Assembly (NCBI RefSeq): GCF_030403745.1
Contig: NZ_JAQMWP010000003.1
Span: 186,001-250,000, forward strand
DNA: 64,000 nt
Direction of reading: 5' to 3'
Source: Streptomyces sp. S.PB5
GTDB taxonomy: Bacteria > Actinomycetota > Actinomycetes > Streptomycetales > Streptomycetaceae
The notes under the pieces were generated by a model. It had not been told where the DNA came from, searched no databases, and was given only the letters and a program-made list of their open reading frames with translations. How positions within the stretch are numbered: the first letter of the stretch is position 1; each line of letters opens with the position of its first letter. A program made the position numbers and the translations under genes. Of this stretch, positions 26,593 to 36,508 are shown piece by piece.

Positions 26593-28209
26593 CTACTTCT
26601 TGTCGAGCAGGTCCTGGACCTTGGCGCGGACCTCGTCCGTGGCGAGGCCCCGGATCGTCAGCGTCGTGCGACGGCGCAGCACGTCGTCCTGGGTCTCGGC
26701 CCACTCGTTGTCCCGGGCGTACACGACCTGCGCCCAGATCTCCGGGGCGTCCGGGTGCACCCGCTGACCCAACTCCGGGTTCTCGTTGGCGAGTCGGGCG
26801 ATGTCGAAGGCCAGTGAACCGTAGTGCGTGGCAAGGTGCTTCGCCGTGTCGGCCGCCATCCGCGGACCCGGCGCCGGGTTGTCCACCAGCAGCCGGTGCG
26901 CAACGGCACGCGGGTTGGCGACGCCAGGCAGCGGCAGCTTCTTCGGCAGCGACGAGATCGGCTCGTAGTCGTCACCCAGCGGAGCGCCCGGCAGCGACTC
27001 CAGCTTCTGCATGACCGTACGGCCGATGTGCCGGAAGGTCGTCCACTTGCCGCCCGCGACGGACAGCATGCCGCCCTTGCCCTCGGTGACCACGGTCTCG
27101 CGCTTGGCCTTCGCGGTGTCACCGGGGCCGCCCGGCAGCACCCGCAGACCGGCGAAGGAGTACGTGATCAGATCACGGGACAGCTGCTGGTCGCGGATGG
27201 AGAACGCGGCCTCGTCGAGGATCTGGGCCGTGTCCTTCTCGGTGACCTGCACGTCCGCCGGGTCGCCCTCGAACTCCTCGTCGGTCGTACCGAGCAGGAG
27301 CATGTCCTCCCAGGGGAGGGCGAAGGTGATGCGGTACTTGTCGATCGGGGTGGCCAGCGCGGCCTTCCACGGCGCGGTCCGCTTCAGGACCAGGTGCGCG
27401 CCCTTCGACAGACGGATGGAGGGAGCCGCGTTCGGGTCCTCCATCTTGCGCAGGTGGTCGACCCACGGACCGGTCGCGTTGAGCACCAGGCGGGCGTTGA
27501 CACCGAACTCGTCGCCGGACTGGCGGTCGCGCAGGTCGGCGCCCGTGACCCGGCCCTTGGTGAAGCGCAGGCCCGTCACCTCGGCGTGGTTCAGGACCAC
27601 CGCGCCCGCCTCGACGGCCGCACGGACCGTCATCAGCGCCATGCGGGCGTCGTTCATCTGGTCGTCGCCGTAGACCGCGACGGCCTTGAGATTGTCGGTG
27701 CGCAGCTCCGGCACGTCCTGCGCCGCCTTGGCGGGGGACAGGAGGTGGCCGACGCCGTCACCGAACGCGGAGAGCATGGAGTAGGCGAAGACACCCGCCC
27801 CGAGCTTCGCAGCGCCGTGCGGCCCGCCCTTGTACACGGGGAGGTAGAACGTGAGCGGGTTCGCCAGGTGAGGAGCCACCTGACGGGACACCGCACGGCG
27901 CTCGAAGTGGTTCTCCGCCACCAGCTTCACCGCGCCGGTCTGCAGATAGCGCAGACCGCCGTGGAGGAGCTTGGAGGAGGCGGAGGAGGTGGCGCCGGCG
28001 AAGTCGCCGGCGTCGACCAGAGCCACCCTGAGGCCGGACTGCGCGGCGTGCCAGGCGGTGGAGATGCCCAGGATGCCGCCGCCGATCACGAGAAGGTCGT
28101 ACGACGCCTTGGAGAGCTGCTCCCGGGTCTCGGCGCGGCTCGGGTTGGAGCCGGAGGCCGGGCGCGTACCGAGGGCAGGCACGGACTGCAGGGTGGACTG
28201 ACTGGTCAT
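26593..28209 (-). CDS. glpD: Aerobic glycerol-3-phosphate dehydrogenase
   Basis: A 538-residue FAD enzyme that oxidises glycerol-3-phosphate to dihydroxyacetone phosphate and feeds the quinone pool. The FAD Rossmann motif is YDLLVIGGGILGISTAW near residue 37, followed by the SSKLLHGGLRYL stretch. The C-terminal DAO_C domain ends at LLDKK. It is the last gene of glpF-glpK-glpD (gylCAB of S. coelicolor), 43 bases after glpK. Confidence 0.95.
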   Translation of the reverse strand: MTSQSTLQSVPALGTRPASGSNPSRAETREQLSKASYDLLVIGGGILGISTAWHAAQSGLRVALVDAGDFAGATSSASSKLLHGGLRYLQTGAVKLVAENHFERRAVSRQVAPHLANPLTFYLPVYKGGPHGAAKLGAGVFAYSMLSAFGDGVGHLLSPAKAAQDVPELRTDNLKAVAVYGDDQMNDARMALMTVRAAVEAGAVVLNHAEVTGLRFTKGRVTGADLRDRQSGDEFGVNARLVLNATGPWVDHLRKMEDPNAAPSIRLSKGAHLVLKRTAPWKAALATPIDKYRITFALPWEDMLLLGTTDEEFEGDPADVQVTEKDTAQILDEAAFSIRDQQLSRDLITYSFAGLRVLPGGPGDTAKAKRETVVTEGKGGMLSVAGGKWTTFRHIGRTVMQKLESLPGAPLGDDYEPISSLPKKLPLPGVANPRAVAHRLLVDNPAPGPRMAADTAKHLATHYGSLAFDIARLANENPELGQRVHPDAPEIWAQVVYARDNEWAETQDDVLRRRTTLTIRGLATDEVRAKVQDLLDKK

Positions 28210-28252
28210 GTCGGGTTCTTACTCCTCATCAGAGCTGTGGAGGGGGGCTCGC

Positions 28253-29791
28253 TCAGCTCTCGTCCTCGAGCCAGCCCATGGTCCGCTCCACGGCCTTGAG
28301 CCAGCTCTTGTACTCACGGTCGCGGGTCTCCGCGTCCATGCGGGGGGTCCACTCGGCGGCCCGGCGCCAGTTGGCACGCAGGTCGTCGGTGCTGGTCCAG
28401 AAGCCGACGGCGAGACCGGCGGCGTAGGCGGCGCCGAGGCAGGTGGTCTCGGCGACCATCGGACGGACCACGGGGGCGTCCAGGAAGTCCGAGAGGGTCT
28501 GCATCAGCAGGTTGTTGGAGGTCATGCCGCCGTCGACCTTGAGGGCCGCGAGCTCCACGCCCGAGTCCTTGGTCATGGCGTCCGTGATCTCACGGGTCTG
28601 CCAGGCGGTGGCCTCCAGGACGGCACGCGCGAGGTGCGCCTTGGTGACGTACCGGGTCAGACCGGCGATCACACCGCGGGCGTCGGAGCGCCAGTACGGG
28701 GCGAACAGACCGGAGAAGGCCGGCACGAAGTACGCGCCGCCGTTGTCCTCGACGGAGAGCGCGAGCGTCTCGATCTCGGCGGCGGTGGAGATCAGGCCCA
28801 TCTGGTCGCGCATCCACTGCACCAGCGAACCGGTGACGGCGATCGAGCCTTCCAGGGCGTAGACCGGCTTGTCGTCGCCGATGCGGTAGCCGACCGTGGT
28901 CAGCAGGCCCGAGTAGGAGTTGATGATCTTCTCGCCGGTGTTCATGAGCATGAACGTGCCGGTGCCGTACGTCGACTTGGCCTCGCCCTCGGAGAAACAG
29001 GTCTGGCCGAACAGGGCCGCCTGCTGGTCGCCGAGCGCCGAGGCGACCGGGATGCCGCCGAGCAGCTCGCCCAGCTTGCCGCCGGTGACCTCGCCGTAGA
29101 TCTCCGCGGAGGAGCGGATCTCCGGCAGCATCGCGAGCGGCACGCCGATGGACTCGGCGATCTTCTCGTCCCACTCCAGCGTGTGGAGGTTCATCAGCAT
29201 GGTGCGGGAGGCGTTGGTGACGTCGGTGTAGTGCTTGCCGCCGTTGACACCACCGGTCAGGTTCCAGATGACCCAGGTGTCCATGGTGCCGAAGAGGATG
29301 TCCCCGGCCTCGGCGCGCTCGCGCAGGCCCTCGACGTTGTCCAGCAGCCAGCGGGCCTTGGGGCCGGCGAAGTACGAGGCGAGGGGAAGGCCCGTCTCGC
29401 GGCGGAAGCGGTCCTGGCCGACGTTGCGGCCGAGCTCCTTGCACAGGGCGTCGGTGCGGGTGTCCTGCCAGACGATGGCGTTGTGGACGGGCTCACCGGT
29501 GTTCTTGTCCCACAGCAGCGTCGTCTCACGCTGGTTGGTGATGCCGATGGCCTTGATGTCGTCCCGGGTGATGCCGGCCTTCTCGATGGCTCCGGCGACC
29601 ACTTCCTGGACGTTGGTCCAGATCTCGGTGGCGTTGTGCTCGACCCAGCCCGGCTTGGGGAAGATCTGCTCGTGCTCCTTCTGGTCGACGGAGACGATGC
29701 GTCCGTCGCGGTCGAAGACGATGCAGCGGGAAGAGGTCGTGCCCTGGTCGATCGCGGCGATGAAGGGGCCGGCGGTGTGCGCGTCGGTCAC
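28253..29791 (-). CDS. glpK: Glycerol kinase
   Basis: A 512-residue FGGY-family kinase that makes glycerol-3-phosphate. The N-terminal phosphate loop [19 protein letters not shown] and the glycerol-contact segment ending in [11 protein letters not shown] are typical. The GTG at 29791 has GGAG eight to ten bases upstream. It is the middle gene of the glycerol operon, 62 bases after glpF. Confidence 0.97.
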   Translation of the reverse strand: MTDAHTAGPFIAAIDQGTTSSRCIVFDRDGRIVSVDQKEHEQIFPKPGWVEHNATEIWTNVQEVVAGAIEKAGITRDDIKAIGITNQRETTLLWDKNTGEPVHNAIVWQDTRTDALCKELGRNVGQDRFRRETGLPLASYFAGPKARWLLDNVEGLRERAEAGDILFGTMDTWVIWNLTGGVNGGKHYTDVTNASRTMLMNLHTLEWDEKIAESIGVPLAMLPEIRSSAEIYGEVTGGKLGELLGGIPVASALGDQQAALFGQTCFSEGEAKSTYGTGTFMLMNTGEKIINSYSGLLTTVGYRIGDDKPVYALEGSIAVTGSLVQWMRDQMGLISTAAEIETLALSVEDNGGAYFVPAFSGLFAPYWRSDARGVIAGLTRYVTKAHLARAVLEATAWQTREITDAMTKDSGVELAALKVDGGMTSNNLLMQTLSDFLDAPVVRPMVAETTCLGAAYAAGLAVGFWTSTDDLRANWRRAAEWTPRMDAETRDREYKSWLKAVERTMGWLEDES

Positions 29792-29853
29792 TGTGTGCTC
29801 CTGGGGTTCCGTGAATAGGGGTCTGTCTACGACTGCTTGTACGCGTGCTGCTT

Positions 29854-30654
29854 CTAAGCGAAAGCGATGTTGTAGATGCCTGCAGCGATCGCGCCGCCGA
29901 TCAGCGGACCGACCACCGGGACCCAGGCGTAGCCCCAGTCGGAACCGCCCTTGTTGGGCAGGGGCAGGAGGGCGTGCACGATACGCGGACCGAGGTCACG
30001 GGCCGGGTTGATGGCGTAACCGGTCGGACCGCCGAGGGACAGACCGATGGAGACGACGACCAGTGCGGTGACGAGCGCACCCAGGGTGCCCAGGCCGTTG
30101 CCGCCGTCGTTGAGGCCCTGCGTGAGGATGGCGAGCACCAGCACGATGGTGCCGATGACCTCGGTGGCGACGTTCTGCCAGGCGACCCGGACCTCGGGAC
30201 CGGTGGAGAAGATGCCCAGGACCGGGCCCGCGCCCTTCTCCTGCGCCTCGACGGCCTTGGCCGCGGTGGCCTGCGCGCCGGGGGCGCCGACGATCTCCTT
30301 GTCGGTCAGGTGCGCGAGGAACTGGCCGTAGTAGGCGACCCAGACCAGTGCCGCGCCGATCATGGCGCCGAGCAGCTGCCCGCCCCAGTAGACCGGGACG
30401 TCACTCCAGGAGATGCCGTCCTTCTTCAGCGCGAGCGCCAGGGTGACGGCGGGGTTCAGGTGGGCGCCGGAGAGCGGCGCGGAGGTGTAGACGGCCGTGA
30501 GAACGGCGAAACCCCACCCGAAGGTGATGGCGAGCCAACCGGCGTTACGGGCCTTGGAGGCCTTCAGCGTGACGGCCGCGCAGACGCCGCCGCCGAGCAG
30601 GATGAGTATGGCGGTACCGATGGTCTCGCCGATGAAGATGTCGGAGCTGGACAC
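29854..30654 (-). CDS. glpF: Glycerol uptake facilitator (aquaglyceroporin)
   Basis: A 266-residue MIP-family channel with six hydrophobic helices and the two pore motifs HLNPAVT and [10 protein letters not shown]; the Asp after the second NPA-R is the mark of glycerol rather than water channels. The GTG at 30654 has AAAGGAG upstream; the longer in-frame extension to 30759 is non-hydrophobic and unlikely. First structural gene of the operon; a GylR-type operator lies about 130 bases upstream. Confidence 0.95.
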   Translation of the reverse strand: MSSSDIFIGETIGTAILILLGGGVCAAVTLKASKARNAGWLAITFGWGFAVLTAVYTSAPLSGAHLNPAVTLALALKKDGISWSDVPVYWGGQLLGAMIGAALVWVAYYGQFLAHLTDKEIVGAPGAQATAAKAVEAQEKGAGPVLGIFSTGPEVRVAWQNVATEVIGTIVLVLAILTQGLNDGGNGLGTLGALVTALVVVSIGLSLGGPTGYAINPARDLGPRIVHALLPLPNKGGSDWGYAWVPVVGPLIGGAIAAGIYNIAFA

Positions 30655-30998
30655 CCGCGACTCCTTTGTCCTTCGTCCAGGGGAAGCAGAACCCCGGGTC
30701 CCTCCGGTGGTTCGCGTGCCCTCGGGGGTGAGGGCGATTTCGGCCTCTGGCGTTGTCACACTCTAGCGCGTATTGCCGGTAGGTGTTCGACAATGCCGAC
30801 CGATGGACGGGAGTCTCACCCCGCCGTTACATGTGCGTCAAGAGTCCTGTTGTCGGAAACGCGATCGTTATTGATTGCTTGTGAGCTGACGATCTTCGGG
30901 CGGGGCTGCAGTGCGGTCCCGTCCGATATGTCCACTTCAGGGTATGGCAAGGACCGGAATGCCGTAACGGCGTCCCGGTGGCTCTTGCCGAGTTCTCC
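30655..30998. promoter_or_regulatory. Intergenic region upstream of glpF (344 bp)
   Basis: Holds the glycerol operon promoter. The palindromic operator at 30785-30801 is the only clear element; the rest has no convincing gene on either strand. It also follows the gylR stop, so gylR may read into the operon, as in the known gyl locus. Confidence 0.55.
30785..30801. promoter_or_regulatory. GylR-type operator upstream of glpF
   Basis: GTTCGACAATGCCGACC fits the near-palindromic consensus GTTCGRCAWTGYCGAAC except near its 3' end. The same element, read on the other strand, lies upstream of gylR at 31817-31833, which supports its being the regulator's site. Confidence 0.65.
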
Positions 30999-31763
30999 CT
31001 AGAAGCGCCCGGCGCCCAGGTCCCGCGACACCGCGCGGGCGCAGTCCCGCACCGCCGCGATCAGCTCGGGCCGCAGCTCGCCGTCCCGGCACAGCCGCTC
31101 CACGGCGCCCGTGATGCCGACCGCGCCCACCGGCATCCGCCGCCGGTCGTGGATGGGCGCGGCCACCCCGGCCACGCCCTCCCAGGTCTCCTCCACGTCC
31201 GCGGAGTAGCCACGCGCGCGCGTGATGTCGAGGACGTTCTCGAAAGAGTCCAGCTCGCACACCGTGCGATCGGTGAACGCCTTGCGGTCCGCCTCGATCG
31301 CCTCACTGTGCGCCACCGGGTCGTAGGCGGACAGCACCTTGCCCAGCGCGGTGGAGTGCAGCGGCTGCATGGCCCCGATCTCCAGCACCTGCCGGCTGTC
31401 GTCGGGCCGGAAGACGTGGTGCACGATCAGCACGCCCTGCTGGTGCAGCACGCCCAGATAGACGCTCTCGCCGCTGGAACGGGCCAGGTCGTCGGTCCAT
31501 ACGAGGGCACGCGCGCGCAGCTCGTGCACATCGAGATAGGTGGTGCCCAGGCGCAGCAGCTCCGCGCCCAGCTGATAGCGCCCGGAGGCCTCGTCCTGCT
31601 CCACGAACCCCTCCAGCTGGAGGGTGCGCAGGATGCCGTGCGCGGTGCCCTTGGCAAGGCCCAGGGCGGAGGCGATGTCCGACAGGCCGAGCCGACGCTC
31701 GCCGCCCGCGAGCAGCCGCAGCATCGCGGCCGCCCGTTCGAGCGACTGGATGTTCCGTGCCAT
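30999..31763 (-). CDS. gylR: IclR-family glycerol operon regulator GylR
   Basis: A 254-residue IclR-family regulator. The N-terminal winged helix (LERAAAMLRLLAGGERRLGL then LSDIASALGLAKGTAHGILR) is followed by the IclR effector domain, including MQPLHSTALGKVLSAYDP and the AGVAAPIHDRRRMPVGAVG stretch. In streptomycetes GylR represses the glycerol operon and itself and responds to glycerol-3-phosphate. The ATG at 31763 is chosen where family sequence starts. It sits directly upstream of glpF in the same direction. Confidence 0.93.
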   Translation of the reverse strand: MARNIQSLERAAAMLRLLAGGERRLGLSDIASALGLAKGTAHGILRTLQLEGFVEQDEASGRYQLGAELLRLGTTYLDVHELRARALVWTDDLARSSGESVYLGVLHQQGVLIVHHVFRPDDSRQVLEIGAMQPLHSTALGKVLSAYDPVAHSEAIEADRKAFTDRTVCELDSFENVLDITRARGYSADVEETWEGVAGVAAPIHDRRRMPVGAVGITGAVERLCRDGELRPELIAAVRDCARAVSRDLGAGRF

Positions 31764-32069
31764 CGCCGTCCCTGCCTCCGTCCCCTTCGCCGTCGACCCG
31801 CGACGTCGCTGCCGCCGTTCGGCAATGTCGAACACTACTAGCCCATGCCGACCGACCGCCAATGGTCGTACGACACGTTCTCGCCACTCGACGCGCAGTA
31901 TTGCGTCACTGGTATCCCGCTGGTGACCTGCTCGTCATCCTCGTCCGTCCCGTGGACGCATGGACCATCCGGGGTCGGTCCCGGCTACCCTGGCGGCGTG
32001 CGCCCGCCGTGGGAAGGTCCGCGGCAGGACGCAAAGCCGACAGCCGTCGCACCTACAGGGAGCCCCTTC
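31764..32069. promoter_or_regulatory. Divergent gylR-metH intergenic region (306 bp)
   Basis: Contains the gylR operator (31817-31833) and, for metH, a possible promoter TGGACC (31961-31966) and TACCCT (31986-31991). That -10 ends six bases before an in-frame GTG at 31998, an alternative leaderless metH start. The annotated ATG at 32070 has AGGGAG upstream. No cobalamin riboswitch core was recognised. Confidence 0.5.
31817..31833. promoter_or_regulatory. GylR-type operator upstream of gylR
   Basis: GTTCGGCAATGTCGAAC is a palindrome apart from the central bases, 54 bp upstream of the gylR start codon. It matches the glpF-upstream site at 15 of 16 aligned positions on the opposite strand, as expected for autoregulation. 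Confidence 0.7.
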
Positions 32070-35000
32070 ATGGCCTCGTTGCCACCGACCCCTTCCGCCG
32101 ACAGCCGGACCCGCGCGTCCGCACTCCGCGAGGCCCTCGCCACCCGGGTGGTGGTCGCCGACGGAGCGATGGGCACCATGCTCCAGGCGCAGGAGCCCAC
32201 CATGGAGGACTTCCAGCAGCTGGAGGGCTGCAACGAGGTCCTCAACGTCACCCGCCCGGACATCGTCCGCTCGGTGCACTCCGCCTACTTCGACGCCGGA
32301 GTCGACTGCGTCGAGACCAACACCTTCGGTGCCAACCTCACCGCCCTCGGCGAGTACGACATCCCCGAGCGCATCGTCGAGCTGTCCGAGGCGGGCGCCC
32401 GCATCGCCCGCGAGACCGCAGACGAGTACGCCGCCCGCGACGGCCGGCAGCGCTGGGTCCTCGGCTCCGTCGGCCCCGGCACCAAGCTGCCCACCCTCGG
32501 CCACACCACCTTCGGCGCCATCCGCGACGCCTACCAGCAGAACGCCGAGGGCCTGCTGGCCGGCGGCGCCGACGCGCTCCTGGTGGAGACCACCCAGGAC
32601 CTCCTCCAGACCAAGGCCTCCGTCATCGCCGCCCGCCGGGCCATGGAGACCGCCGGTTACGACGTCCCCCTGATCGTGTCGGTCACGGTGGAGACCACCG
32701 GCACCATGCTGCTGGGTTCCGAGATCGGCGCCGCGCTCACCGCGCTGGAGCCCCTCGGCATCGACATGATCGGCCTGAACTGCGCGACCGGCCCCGCCGA
32801 GATGAGCGAGCACCTGCGCTATCTGGCCCGGCACTCCCGCATCCAGCTGTCGTGCATGCCGAACGCGGGCCTGCCCGTGCTCACCAAGGACGGCGCCCAC
32901 TACCCGCTGACCGCCCCCGAGCTCGCCGACGCGCAGGAGAACTTCGTCTGCGAGTACGGCCTCTCCCTCATCGGCGGCTGCTGCGGCACCACCCCCGAGC
33001 ATCTGCGCCAGGTCGTCGAACGCGTCCGCGACCTCACGCCCACCGCACGTGACCCGCGCCCCGAGCCCGGCGCCGCCTCCCTCTACCAGACCGTCCCGTT
33101 CCGCCAGGACATCTCCTACATGGCGATCGGCGAGCGCACCAACGCCAACGGCTCCAAGAAGTTCCGCGAGGCCATGCTGGAGGCCCGCTGGGACGACTGC
33201 GTGGAAATGGCCCGCGACCAGATCCGCGAGGGCGCGCACATGCTCGACCTGTGCGTGGACTACGTCGGCCGCGATGGCGTCGCCGACATGCAGGAACTCG
33301 CCGGCCGCTTCGCCACCGCCTCCACCCTGCCGATCGTCCTCGACTCCACCGAGGTCGACGTCATCCAGGCCGGCCTGGAGAAGCTCGGCGGCCGCGCGGT
33401 CATCAACTCCGTCAACTACGAGGACGGCGACGGCCCCGAGTCCCGCTTCGCGAAGGTCACCAAGCTCGCCCAGGAGCACGGCGCCGCGCTCATCGCCCTC
33501 ACCATCGACGAGGAGGGCCAGGCCCGCACCCCGGAGAAGAAGGTCGAGATCGCCGAACGGCTCATCGACGACCTCACCGGCAACTGGGGCATCCACGAGT
33601 CGGACATCCTCATCGACACCCTGACCTTCACCATCTGCACCGGTCAGGAGGAGTCCCGCAAGGACGGCATCGCCACCATCGAGGCGATCCGCGAACTCAA
33701 GCGCCGCCACCCCGACGTACAGACCACCCTCGGTCTGTCGAACATCTCCTTCGGCCTCAACCCGGCCGCCCGCATCCTGCTGAACTCGGTCTTCCTCGAC
33801 GAGTGCGTCAAGGCCGGCCTCGACTCGGCGATCGTGCACGCCTCGAAGATCCTGCCGATCGCCCGCTTCACCGAGGAGGAGGTGACCACGGCCCTCGACC
33901 TCATCCACGACCGCCGCGCAGAGGGCTACGACCCGCTGCAGAAGCTGATGGCCCTGTTCGAGGGCGCCACGGCCAAGTCCCTGAAGGCGGGCAAGGCCGA
34001 GGAACTGGCCGCCCTCCCGCTGGAGGAGCGCCTCAAGCGCCGCATCATCGACGGCGAGAAGAACGGCCTGGAGGCCGACCTCGACGAGGCCCTGACGGAC
34101 ACCCCCGCCCTGGACATCGTCAACAACACCCTCCTGGACGGCATGAAGGTCGTCGGCGAACTGTTCGGCTCCGGCCAGATGCAGCTGCCGTTCGTCCTGC
34201 AGTCCGCCGAGGTCATGAAGACCGCCGTCGCCTACCTCGAACCGCACATGGAGAAGACGGACGACGACGGCAAGGGCACCATCGTCCTCGCCACCGTCCG
34301 CGGCGACGTCCACGACATCGGCAAGAACCTCGTCGACATCATCCTGTCCAACAACGGCTACAACGTCGTCAACCTCGGCATCAAGCAGCCGGTCTCCGCG
34401 ATCCTCGACGCCGCCGCCGAGCACAAGGCCGACGTCATCGGCATGTCCGGGCTCCTCGTCAAGTCCACGGTGATCATGAAGGAGAACCTGGAGGAGCTCA
34501 ACCAGCGCGGCCTGGCCGCCGACTTCCCGGTCATCCTGGGCGGCGCGGCCCTCACCCGCGCGTACGTCGAGCAGGACCTGCACGAGATCTACGAGGGCGA
34601 AGTCCGCTACGCCCGCGACGCGTTCGAGGGCCTGCGCCTCATGGACGCCCTCATCGGCGTCAAGCGCGGCGTGCCCGGCGCGAAGCTGCCCGAGCTGAAG
34701 CAGCGCCGGGTGCGCGCCACCGCGGGCGCCGCCGCCGAGGAGGCTCTGACATCAGCGGCTGGCGCCGCGGGCTCGGAGGGCCACGTCCGCTCCGACGTCG
34801 CCGTCGACAACCCCGTGCCCACACCGCCCTTCTGGGACACCCGCGTCATCAAGGGCATCCAGCTCAAGGAGTACGCGGCCTGGCTCGACGAGGGCGCCCT
34901 CTTCAAGGGCCAGTGGGGTCTCAAGCAGGCCCGCACCGGCGACGGCCCGACCTACGAGGAGCTCGTCGAGACCGAGGGCCGGCCCCGGCTGCGCGGACTG

Positions 35001-35609
35001 CTCGACAAGCTCCAGACGGAGAACCTGCTCGAAGCGGCCGTCGTCTACGGTTACTTCCCGTGCGTCTCCAAGGACGACGACCTGATCATCCTCGACGACA
35101 AGGGCAACGAGCGCACCCGCTTCACCTTCCCCCGCCAGCGCCGCGGCCGCCGGCTCTGTCTGGCCGACTTCTTCCGCCCGGAGGAGTCGGGGGAGACGGA
35201 CGTCGTGGGCCTCCAGGTCGTCACCGTCGGATCCCGGATCGGCGAGGAGACGGCGAAGCTCTTCGAGTCGAACTCCTACCGCGACTACCTCGAACTGCAC
35301 GGCCTGTCCGTCCAGTTGGCCGAGGCACTCGCCGAGTACTGGCACGCGCGCGTGCGTTCGGAACTGGGCTTCTCCGGCGAGGACCCCAGCGACATCGAGG
35401 ACATGTTCGCCCTGAAGTACCGCGGCGCCCGCTTCTCCCTCGGCTACGGCGCCTGCCCCAACCTGGAGGACCGCGCCAAGATCGCCGACCTGCTCCAGCC
35501 GGAGCGCATCGGCGTCCAGCTGTCCGAGGAGTTCCAGCTCCACCCGGAGCAGTCCACGGACGCGATCGTGATCCACCACCCGGAGGCGAAGTACTTCAAC
35601 GCCCGCTGA
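32070..35609 (+). CDS. metH: Cobalamin-dependent methionine synthase
   Basis: A 1179-residue four-module enzyme that methylates homocysteine from methyltetrahydrofolate. The homocysteine domain (about 1-320) has zinc ligands in IGLNCATGP and LIGGCCGTTPEH. The pterin domain (about 350-620) opens with AIGERTNANGSKKF. The B12 domain has the DxHxxG histidine in RGDVHDIGKN. The reactivation domain ends in RFSLGYGACPNLEDR. All modules are complete. It lies downstream of the salvage island and serves the same pathway. The ATG at 32070 has AGGGAG; an in-frame GTG at 31998 is the alternative. Confidence 0.96.
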   Translation: MASLPPTPSADSRTRASALREALATRVVVADGAMGTMLQAQEPTMEDFQQLEGCNEVLNVTRPDIVRSVHSAYFDAGVDCVETNTFGANLTALGEYDIPERIVELSEAGARIARETADEYAARDGRQRWVLGSVGPGTKLPTLGHTTFGAIRDAYQQNAEGLLAGGADALLVETTQDLLQTKASVIAARRAMETAGYDVPLIVSVTVETTGTMLLGSEIGAALTALEPLGIDMIGLNCATGPAEMSEHLRYLARHSRIQLSCMPNAGLPVLTKDGAHYPLTAPELADAQENFVCEYGLSLIGGCCGTTPEHLRQVVERVRDLTPTARDPRPEPGAASLYQTVPFRQDISYMAIGERTNANGSKKFREAMLEARWDDCVEMARDQIREGAHMLDLCVDYVGRDGVADMQELAGRFATASTLPIVLDSTEVDVIQAGLEKLGGRAVINSVNYEDGDGPESRFAKVTKLAQEHGAALIALTIDEEGQARTPEKKVEIAERLIDDLTGNWGIHESDILIDTLTFTICTGQEESRKDGIATIEAIRELKRRHPDVQTTLGLSNISFGLNPAARILLNSVFLDECVKAGLDSAIVHASKILPIARFTEEEVTTALDLIHDRRAEGYDPLQKLMALFEGATAKSLKAGKAEELAALPLEERLKRRIIDGEKNGLEADLDEALTDTPALDIVNNTLLDGMKVVGELFGSGQMQLPFVLQSAEVMKTAVAYLEPHMEKTDDDGKGTIVLATVRGDVHDIGKNLVDIILSNNGYNVVNLGIKQPVSAILDAAAEHKADVIGMSGLLVKSTVIMKENLEELNQRGLAADFPVILGGAALTRAYVEQDLHEIYEGEVRYARDAFEGLRLMDALIGVKRGVPGAKLPELKQRRVRATAGAAAEEALTSAAGAAGSEGHVRSDVAVDNPVPTPPFWDTRVIKGIQLKEYAAWLDEGALFKGQWGLKQARTGDGPTYEELVETEGRPRLRGLLDKLQTENLLEAAVVYGYFPCVSKDDDLIILDDKGNERTRFTFPRQRRGRRLCLADFFRPEESGETDVVGLQVVTVGSRIGEETAKLFESNSYRDYLELHGLSVQLAEALAEYWHARVRSELGFSGEDPSDIEDMFALKYRGARFSLGYGACPNLEDRAKIADLLQPERIGVQLSEEFQLHPEQSTDAIVIHHPEAKYFNAR

Positions 35610-35749
35610 GGCACACGCTTCGAAAACCGCTGGAGACAGAGAAAAGCGCAGCTCAAGACGGCCCCGGGCGGTACTTGAGATGTGCCCCGGAGCACGTCGG
35701 ATAAACAAGGCGCTTCCTCCGCGACAGCCGTACACTGGACGGTCCACTG

Positions 35750-35780
35750 CAGGCCGGTTCCCCGCGCGGGAACCGGCCTG
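35750..35780. terminator. Hairpin between metH and the HAD gene
   Basis: A 13-bp stem (35750-35762 with 35768-35780) with a 5-base loop lies 140 bases after metH and 26 bases before the HAD start codon. There is no clear U-tract, so it could end metH transcripts or sit in the HAD leader. Confidence 0.5.
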
Positions 35781-35806
35781 ATCGTCCCTCAAGGAGGTGC
35801 GCCAGG

Positions 35807-36508
35807 ATGACCAGCACGGTCCCCGCGCTAGGAACCCGTACGGCCGAAGGCTCAGCCCTGCAGGCGGTGCTCCTCGACATGGACGGCACCCTCGTGGACA
35901 CCGAGGGCTTCTGGTGGGACGTCGAGGTCGAGATCTTCGCCGGCCTCGGCCACACCCTCGACGACTCCTGGCGCCATGTCGTGGTCGGCGGCCCCATGAC
36001 CCGCAGTGCGGGCTTCCTCATCGAGGCCACCGGCGCCGACATCACCCTCGCCGAACTCACCGTGCTGCTCAACGAGGGCTTCGAGGACCGCATCGACCGC
36101 GCCCTGCCGCTCATGCCCGGCGCCGCCCGGCTGCTGGCCGAACTCGCCGAGTACGAGGTCCCCACAGCCCTGGTCTCCGCCTCGCACCGGCGCATCATCG
36201 ACCGGGTGCTCACCTCGCTGGGGCCCCAGCACTTCGCGCTCACCGTCGCCGGCGACGAGGTGGCCCGCACCAAGCCCCACCCCGACCCGTATCTGTTCGC
36301 CGCCGCGGGTCTCGGCGTGGATCCGGCCAGATGCGCGGTCGTCGAGGACACCGCGACCGGCGTCGCGGCGGCCGAGGCCGCGGGCTGCCATGTCGTGGCG
36401 GTGCCCTCCGTGGCGCCCATCGCCCCGGCCGTCCGGCGCACCGTCGTGACCTCGCTTGAGGAGGTCGACCTGGCATTTCTGCGCGGCCTGATGACGGAAA
36501 TGCGCTGA
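35807..36508 (+). CDS. HAD-IA family phosphatase (phosphoglycolate/beta-PGM-like)
   Basis: A 233-residue HAD hydrolase. Motif I is VLLDMDGTLVDTEG near residue 25 with both Asp residues, motif II TALVSASHRR, motif III Lys in RTKPHPDPYLFAAA and motif IV VVEDTATGVAAAEAAG. The helical cap between motifs I and II places it in subfamily IA. Substrate unknown. AAGGAGG sits upstream of the ATG. It follows metH in the same direction, a common streptomycete arrangement. Confidence 0.88.
   Translation: MTSTVPALGTRTAEGSALQAVLLDMDGTLVDTEGFWWDVEVEIFAGLGHTLDDSWRHVVVGGPMTRSAGFLIEATGADITLAELTVLLNEGFEDRIDRALPLMPGAARLLAELAEYEVPTALVSASHRRIIDRVLTSLGPQHFALTVAGDEVARTKPHPDPYLFAAAGLGVDPARCAVVEDTATGVAAAEAAGCHVVAVPSVAPIAPAVRRTVVTSLEEVDLAFLRGLMTEMR

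Noticed and set aside
30840..30880. TTGTCGG with a possible GTTATT as a DNA-damage promoter
   Set aside because: The -10 does not fit and no plus-strand gene follows.
32015..32062. GGACGCAAAGCC before metH, resembling the core of c-di-GMP-I (GEMM) riboswitches
   Set aside because: The other conserved GEMM segments (5' ACAGGGCAAACC-like strand, tetraloop receptor) are missing, and the stretch may be coding if metH starts at 31998.
31764..32069. Cobalamin riboswitch expected before metH
   Set aside because: No B12-box-like sequence or adjacent conserved helices found.
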